The notes under the pieces were generated by a model. The model searched no databases, was not told the origin of the DNA, and saw nothing but the letters and a program-made list of their open reading frames with translations. From Lachnospiraceae bacterium (GTDB lineage Bacteria > Bacillota > Clostridia > Lachnospirales > Lachnospiraceae), in assembly GCA_014804425.1 (NCBI GenBank), contig JAAUZV010000012.1:44826-108825 (forward strand): DNA of 64,000 nucleotides, written 5' to 3'. A program made the translations under genes and the position numbers. Each line of letters opens with the position of its first letter. Position 1 is the stretch's first letter. Below, in pieces: positions 60,075 through 64,000 of the stretch.

Positions 60075-60088
60075 GTGGATGACTTTTT
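60061..60088 (+). promoter_or_regulatory. Hairpin at the regulator/peptidase junction
   Basis: AGTCATCCAC, loop ATGA, GTGGATGACT: a perfect 10-bp stem followed by T5. The loop contains the stop codon of the XRE-like gene, and the ribosome site of the peptidase gene lies 5 nt past the T run. It could attenuate transcription or couple translation. Confidence 0.55.
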
Positions 60089-60098
60089 GAGGTGCGGA

Positions 60099-60926
60099 AT
60101 GATAGGAAAAAATAAAGAAGTAGTAAACGCCATACAGGAGTTTGTATCCACAAAGAGGCAAGAAAATGATATTGTAAACAAAATTATCCGGGATGATGTG
60201 TTTGCAATATTGGAAAAGCAATGCGTGGTGTTATATTACCCACTCTCAGATGATAAGGTGGAGGGCTGCCATATTATAAAACCTCTGGGGAATGGCGTTG
60301 AGCAGTTTGTATTCATCAATACTACAAAGGAAGTACAGGAGCAGACGTGGACCGCTGCACATGAGCTCGGACATGTTTGGGAGGTGGACTCCTATGTGAA
60401 ACATATGCTGAACCGATATGATCTGAACTCCGAGGATTTGGTAAATCGGTTTGCGGCGGAATTGCTTCTTCCACAGGAAATCTTTCATGAGGAACTGCGG
60501 AAAAGACTGATTGAATACGGTTACAAAGGTCCTAAAATGCAGGAAGATATAATGGTCCGACTGGTAACGTATTTAATGAATTATTTTTGTACACCTTACA
60601 AAGCGATCATTCGTAGATTTATTGAGCTTGACTATATTGATGAGGATGCAGAAGAAACGTTTTTGAAAGGATTCGAAGGACAGAGGTCCCTTTATGATTG
60701 TTTGATAATCGAAAACCAGTATACCAGGCTGGGAACCGTAAATCGTGCGTGCTCCATAGAAGCGGTAGAACAGGATATTAATCTATTGGAGCAAAATGGA
60801 ATTTTTTCGGATAAAAAAATAGACCGCCTCAGGAAAATGTTTCGTTTAGAAAAAGCAAAAGCAAACTTGGGCGGATTATATACTTGGGGAATGGCGGATG
60901 GACAATCGGACAAAAGCGGTAATTGA
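60099..60926 (+). CDS. ImmA/IrrE-family zinc metallopeptidase
   Basis: A 275-residue zinc peptidase of the COG2856 family. The zinc motif is TWTAAHELGHVWEVD (H-E-x-x-H), followed by the family element NRFAAELLLPQEIF, whose Glu is the expected third ligand. ImmA-type enzymes cleave XRE repressors in response to DNA damage or stress, and two such regulators are encoded just upstream. The ATG at 60099 follows GAGGTG; a GTG at 60075 lies within the hairpin and is less likely. The 3' end overlaps the PIN-like gene by 29 nt. A decayed copy is at 56600-56806. Confidence 0.9.
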   Translation: MIGKNKEVVNAIQEFVSTKRQENDIVNKIIRDDVFAILEKQCVVLYYPLSDDKVEGCHIIKPLGNGVEQFVFINTTKEVQEQTWTAAHELGHVWEVDSYVKHMLNRYDLNSEDLVNRFAAELLLPQEIFHEELRKRLIEYGYKGPKMQEDIMVRLVTYLMNYFCTPYKAIIRRFIELDYIDEDAEETFLKGFEGQRSLYDCLIIENQYTRLGTVNRACSIEAVEQDINLLEQNGIFSDKKIDRLRKMFRLEKAKANLGGLYTWGMADGQSDKSGN

Positions 60927-61215
60927 TGCAGATTTTTTTCGCAATGCAACTGAATATGACCGGAGCACAGCTTTCTTTTTACGCATATTGGATGAGATGG
61001 AAATGAAGCCTGTCATGCATGAGTTTGTCGCGGAGACAGAACTGTGTCGAAACCGATATCTGAATCAATTGCTGCAGTCCGGCCGGATTGCGGTCGTCCG
61101 TTACGAGGATTATCTGCGTAATGATACAGATAAAGAGGAATATAAAGACTACTTTATGGATGTATATGAGCGGATTAACCTTTATAAATTTCCTGATAAT
61201 GAAGACATTTACTAA
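60898..61215 (+). CDS. PIN-like domain protein, N-terminal part cut by an in-frame stop
   Basis: A 105-codon frame with the first half of a PIN-type nuclease: AVIDADFFRNATEYDRSTAF, with the first catalytic Asp, then KPVMHEFVAETEL, with the middle Glu. It ends at TAA 61213-61215, after which the same frame continues without interruption into the second half (61216-61530). It overlaps the ImmA/IrrE gene, so the pair may be a functional unit. Either the gene is a recent pseudogene or the stop is read through. Confidence 0.6.
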   Translation: MDNRTKAVIDADFFRNATEYDRSTAFFLRILDEMEMKPVMHEFVAETELCRNRYLNQLLQSGRIAVVRYEDYLRNDTDKEEYKDYFMDVYERINLYKFPDNEDIY

Positions 61216-61530
61216 TATTCGGATAGGCAGGAAAGCCTTGGCGAGATTCGATCGCTTTACATGGCAATGAAAAAAGGATACCATTATTTTATGTCGGATG
61301 ATGGAGATTCCAAATCTTTGGCAAAGAATTTCTTTTCGGGTAAACATGCTATAGAGGTTAATTCGCTATATGACGTATTGGTCAAGTGCAAAGAAAGGGG
61401 CACGGACCTGACGTGGAAGGACATCAATCCGACCGTGTCGAATGCGATGAATAAACGACAGGATCGGATAAAGGATCTCAAGAACCTGTACATAACGAAA
61501 CGCGATCCTGACAGCGGGAATGACTTTTGA
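61216..61530 (+). pseudogene. PIN-like domain protein, C-terminal part after the stop codon
   Basis: The frame continues straight on from the TAA as YSDRQESLGEIRSLYMAMKK, then YHYFMSDDGDSKSLAKNFFS and AIEVNSLYDVLVK. That is the last acidic cluster and final strand of a PIN domain. An ATG at 61261 could restart translation but has no clear ribosome site. Together with 60898-61215 it makes one protein of 210 residues broken by a single codon. Confidence 0.65.
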
Positions 61531-61577
61531 TACGGTAAGCATTCTGATACTCTGCTCAAACCATTACGCATCTCCTG

Positions 61578-61606
61578 TTGAATTGTCCCCGCAAGTATTG
61601 TATAAT
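61578..61606 (+). promoter_or_regulatory. Sigma-A promoter before the small gene at 61707
   Basis: TTGAAT (61578-61583), 17-nt spacer, perfect TATAAT (61601-61606), about 100 nt before the ATG at 61707. Confidence 0.65.
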
Positions 61607-61706
61607 GAACATAAATATAAGGAAAACAAATCGCTGCGAAAGACTCTGCGACAGTTTTTGCGGATGTTTGATATGCATTTCATGCATACTAAGGGAGGTG
61701 TCAGAT

Positions 61707-61997
61707 ATGAAATGTATCAGAATGGAAATGGAAGCGGATGTAAAACAATATGAGCAGGGAAAAGGAATGGAGGACGGCTGCGAGCTTTGGGCGGATGTGG
61801 TGACAAAGGGCTGGATCGTGACGGATACACTTGTCAAGATCACACGGGAAGACGGCGCCATCGTGTGTCCTTACATCAAAAACCGCAGAGGACGGATCTT
61901 TATCAGTGAGGGAGATTACCTGATCTATGATAAGGATGGAACAAAGCATGTGTGCGGCGCGGACAAGGTATTCCAGCGCTATCGTCCGGCTGAATAA
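61707..61997 (+). CDS. Small hypothetical protein, phage-like C-terminal pattern
   Basis: A 96-residue protein starting MKCIRMEMEADVKQYEQGKG at an ATG 7 nt after GGGAGGTG. The end (EGDYLIYDKDGTKHVCGADK, then VFQRYRPAE) resembles the tail of common small phage proteins that finish with a G-D-Y-I-I...F-x-x-x-Y pattern. No function can be assigned. It has its own promoter and ends at a hairpin array, so it is separate from the flagellar operon. Confidence 0.65.
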   Translation: MKCIRMEMEADVKQYEQGKGMEDGCELWADVVTKGWIVTDTLVKITREDGAIVCPYIKNRRGRIFISEGDYLIYDKDGTKHVCGADKVFQRYRPAE

Positions 61998-61998
61998 A

Positions 61999-62102
61999 AA
62001 AGAACGCTGCGCGTTCTTTCGAAGAATTGCTTACGCAATTCTTCCGGGATTGAGAAAATTTCTGCTGTATTTAAGAATCCGCTTCCTGCGGATTCTTTTT
62101 TT
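61999..62102 (+). terminator. Hairpin array ending in an intrinsic terminator
   Basis: Three stems follow each other: AAAGAACGC/GCGTTCTTT (61999-62019), GAAGAATTGC/GCAATTCTTC (62021-62044) and AAGAATCCGC/GCGGATTCTT (62073-62097), the last followed by a T run. The last is a clear terminator that insulates flgM. The style matches the array at 13264-13371. Confidence 0.8.
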
Positions 62103-62143
62103 GGGTTTGTGACTCCTTTTTGTGTCAAAAATGGAAAAAACCC

Positions 62144-62170
62144 TAAAGTAAATTCAAAAAGCGTCGATAA
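62144..62170 (+). promoter_or_regulatory. Sigma-28 (SigD/FliA) promoter of flgM-flgN-flgK
   Basis: TAAA (62144-62147), exactly 15 nt, GTCGATAA (62163-62170). It matches the flagellar class III consensus except for T in place of the first C, and the same change is found in the invertible-element promoter. It lies 42 nt before the flgM ATG. Confidence 0.85.
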
Positions 62171-62211
62171 ATGTTATGAGAGCGAACGATCCATGGAAGG
62201 AGGAGACGACT

Positions 62212-62487
62212 ATGCGTATCGGAGGATTAACACAAGTACAGCAGGTATATAACGCACAGAAGAAGTCCGATGTAAAGAAAAAGGCGGGTACGAGCTTTGC
62301 CGATCAGGTGCAGATTTCCAGCATGGGAAAAGATTACCAGACTGCGAAAACGGCTGTTGCAAACAGTCCCGATGTTCGTGAGGATTTGGTGGCGTCCCTG
62401 AAGGAACGGATTCAGAATGGGACTTACGAGGTAAACAGCGGGGATTTTGCAGATAAATTGATAAAGGCATGCGGCGGAGTTCTGTAA
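62212..62487 (+). CDS. flgM: Anti-sigma-28 factor FlgM
   Basis: FlgM binds and holds sigma-28 until the hook is built, then is exported. The 91-residue protein starts MRIGGLTQVQQVYNAQKKSD, has DQVQISSMGKDYQTAKTAVA and ends in VREDLVASLKERIQNGTYEV plus FADKLIKACGG, the helix pair that contacts the sigma factor. AAGGAGGAG lies 8 nt before the ATG at 62212. It is driven by a sigma-28 promoter, giving feedback on its own target. It would also control the glycan switch if that promoter is sigma-28 dependent. Confidence 0.92.
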   Translation: MRIGGLTQVQQVYNAQKKSDVKKKAGTSFADQVQISSMGKDYQTAKTAVANSPDVREDLVASLKERIQNGTYEVNSGDFADKLIKACGGVL

Positions 62488-62567
62488 GAGAGCCTTTTGT
62501 ATAAGCACTCTTACAGAGACGAGGAGCCTTTGTTGATAAGCGCCTATGTGCGATCAGGAGGATTTCA

Positions 62568-63089
62568 GTGGCTAGCTTGATGGAAAATCTGATGGCTGTC
62601 TTGGACAGCGAGAATGCAGAATACGAGACGTTGCTGGAATTATCCAGAAGAAAGACTCCGGTTATTGTGGCAGGTAATCTGGAGGAATTAGAAAAAATCA
62701 CGGATGAGGAACAAAACGTGGTAGAACGCATCAACCGACTCGATAAAAAGCGGGTCGAGGTGACTGCGGACATCGCCAACGTCATGAACAAGGATGTTGC
62801 CAGCTTGAAATTAACCAACATAATAGAGCTGCTTGAAAAAAGACCGGCAGAGCAGAATAAGCTCGCGGATATTTATGACCGCCTGCAAAAGACGGTACGC
62901 GAGATGGTACGGATCAACGAGCATAACAGGGATTTGATCATGGATTCTCTGGAGATGGTGGATTTTGAACTCCAACTTATGCAGTCGATGCGGTCGGCAC
63001 CCGAAACAGCAGATTATACCAGTAATGCGCAGAGCGCGGGCATGGCATATGGCGGCAGGGTGAGTGCATCTTTTGATGCCAAGCAGTAG
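62568..63089 (+). CDS. flgN: FlgN-family flagellar chaperone
   Basis: FlgN escorts FlgK and FlgL to the export apparatus. The 173-residue protein is almost wholly helical and coiled-coil: MENLMAVLDSENAEYETLLE, NLEELEKITDEEQNVVERIN, then IYDRLQKTVREMVRINEHNR and LIMDSLEMVDFELQLMQSMR, the FlgN pattern. It starts at GTG 62568, 6 nt after AGGAGG. It lies between flgM and flgK, the usual order in Firmicutes. Confidence 0.85.
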   Translation: MASLMENLMAVLDSENAEYETLLELSRRKTPVIVAGNLEELEKITDEEQNVVERINRLDKKRVEVTADIANVMNKDVASLKLTNIIELLEKRPAEQNKLADIYDRLQKTVREMVRINEHNRDLIMDSLEMVDFELQLMQSMRSAPETADYTSNAQSAGMAYGGRVSASFDAKQ

Positions 63090-63113
63090 TTCAGAGCGAA
63101 GGCGGGATTTTTT

Positions 63114-64000
63114 ATGTCATTAATGAGCGCATTATCAGTAGGCCGTTTAGGTTTACAGACAAGTCAAAATGCATTAAATACAGTAGCGCATAACGTATCC
63201 AATGCGGATACGAAGGGGTATACCCGGCAGCAGGTGCAGCTTGGGGATAACGTATATAATACGATCAAATATAACTTTTCTGGGGTGTCCAGTCAACAGA
63301 TCGGACTGGGCGTTATGTACACTCAGACCAGACAGGTGCGGGATGACTTTCTTGATAAGCTATACCGCAAGGAGTCCGGCCGGAGCGCTTTCTATGAAGT
63401 TTCTTATGAAACCCTGTATCAAATTGAGAATATTTTTGGCGAGCCGGGCGAGAACCCGTTTCAGGCTGCAGTTGACAGACTGTGGGAAGCGGTGGAGGAA
63501 CTGTCTAAGGACCCGAGCAGCGCTGTGAATCAGGGACTTTTGATTCAGCGTTCAAGCCAGTTTATTGATGAGGCGAACATTGTTTACAAGGAACTGCGCG
63601 CCTATCAGGATAACTTAAACCAGCAAATATACGATAACGTCCAAACGATTAACAAGTACGGCAAAGCCATCTTTGACTTAAATGAGCAGATTCAGCGGAT
63701 CGAGGCGGCAGGGGTCGAGCACGCAAACGATTTGCGCGACCAGCGTAATTATTATCTCGACGAGCTGGCAAAAATGACGAACATGACCTATTCGGTGGAT
63801 GTATTCGGCAATTATAACGTAAGGATTGATGGAGAGAGCTTTGTTTCAAGGGGACAGTTCTATGAGATAGGGGTGTTCACCGAGGATAATGGTTTCTACA
63901 CGCCGTATTGGGTAAATCTTGCAGAAAAGACCATTGACCGGTATGGCAGGGAGACGCTGGATATCTCCCATGCGAAGGTTGTCGATACGAACAGACCGAT
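63114..64000 (+). CDS. flgK: Flagellar hook-associated protein 1 FlgK (5' part)
   Basis: FlgK joins the hook to the filament. The frame starts at ATG 63114 and runs off the window edge after about 295 codons. The N-terminus LMSALSVGRLGLQTSQNALN followed by VAHNVSNADTKGYTRQQVQL is the rod/hook family signature. Further on, NDLRDQRNYYLDELAKM and VFGNYNVRIDGESFVSRGQF are typical of FlgK. GGCGGG precedes the start. It is the export client of the adjacent flgN product. Confidence 0.93.
   Translation, partial: MSLMSALSVGRLGLQTSQNALNTVAHNVSNADTKGYTRQQVQLGDNVYNTIKYNFSGVSSQQIGLGVMYTQTRQVRDDFLDKLYRKESGRSAFYEVSYETLYQIENIFGEPGENPFQAAVDRLWEAVEELSKDPSSAVNQGLLIQRSSQFIDEANIVYKELRAYQDNLNQQIYDNVQTINKYGKAIFDLNEQIQRIEAAGVEHANDLRDQRNYYLDELAKMTNMTYSVDVFGNYNVRIDGESFVSRGQFYEIGVFTEDNGFYTPYWVNLAEKTIDRYGRETLDISHAKVVDTNRP

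Noticed and set aside
61999..62102. Hairpin array as a CRISPR
   Set aside because: Stems differ in sequence, spacers are not of constant length and only three units exist; the last is a terminator.

Overview
The window looks like a chromosomal segment of a motile Clostridia-type Firmicute. Lachnospiraceae is my best guess, but it is an inference from gene style (CD3324-type regulator, ImmA/IrrE plus XRE sets, Rpn nucleases, flgM-flgN-flgK order, strong GGAGG ribosome sites) and not from a marker gene. No rRNA, tRNA or CRISPR array was seen.

Layout. 0-0.4 kb: tail of an unidentified gene and a fragment. 0.5-8.3 kb: a resistance-like block with a coupled kinase/methyltransferase pair on the minus strand and, divergently, two UvrA-like ABC ATPases bracketing a serine beta-lactamase-fold hydrolase. 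8.3-14.4 kb: small housekeeping and stress genes (ABM protein, flavoprotein, bcp, yaaA, GNAT), an AbrB/RelE toxin-antitoxin pair, a 2H phosphoesterase and an Rpn-type nuclease with a hairpin-rich leader. 14.5-31.3 kb: 14 minus-strand glycan genes, with licD as the first gene. 31.3-32.6 kb: a 1.26-kb invertible element. 32.6-56.6 kb: 24 plus-strand glycan genes (glycosyltransferases, two amino-sugar cassettes, LpxD-like acyltransferases). 56.6-61.5 kb: a scarred accessory patch (ImmA/IrrE gene and its decayed copy, three XRE-type regulators, a second Rpn gene, a PIN-like gene broken by a stop codon). 61.7-64 kb: a small phage-like gene, then flgM, flgN and flgK behind a sigma-28 promoter.

Main discovery. 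Between the two divergent glycan operons lies a tyrosine recombinase gene bounded by a perfect 30-bp inverted repeat. Each repeat has the shape of a tyrosine-recombinase core site (arm TTTCCTAAAG, 7-bp asymmetric spacer, inverted arm). Just inside the right repeat is an outward-facing promoter matching the sigma-28 flagellar consensus (TAAA-N15-GTCGATAT), nearly the same as the one before flgM (TAAA-N15-GTCGATAA). Only 32 nt and 21 nt separate the repeats from the first genes of the left and right operons, so neither operon has room for its own promoter outside the element. I infer a two-way switch: in the orientation shown the right operon is ON and the left OFF, and inversion would swap them.

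How the parts fit. Neither glycan operon encodes a flippase, polymerase, ABC exporter or lipid-carrier initiating transferase, so the sugars are probably attached in the cytoplasm. With a sigma-28 promoter and flagellar genes at the far end, flagellin is the likeliest acceptor. The working model is phase-variable flagellin glycosylation that toggles between two complete glycan programmes. Signals, repeats and motifs are read directly; the model is inference.
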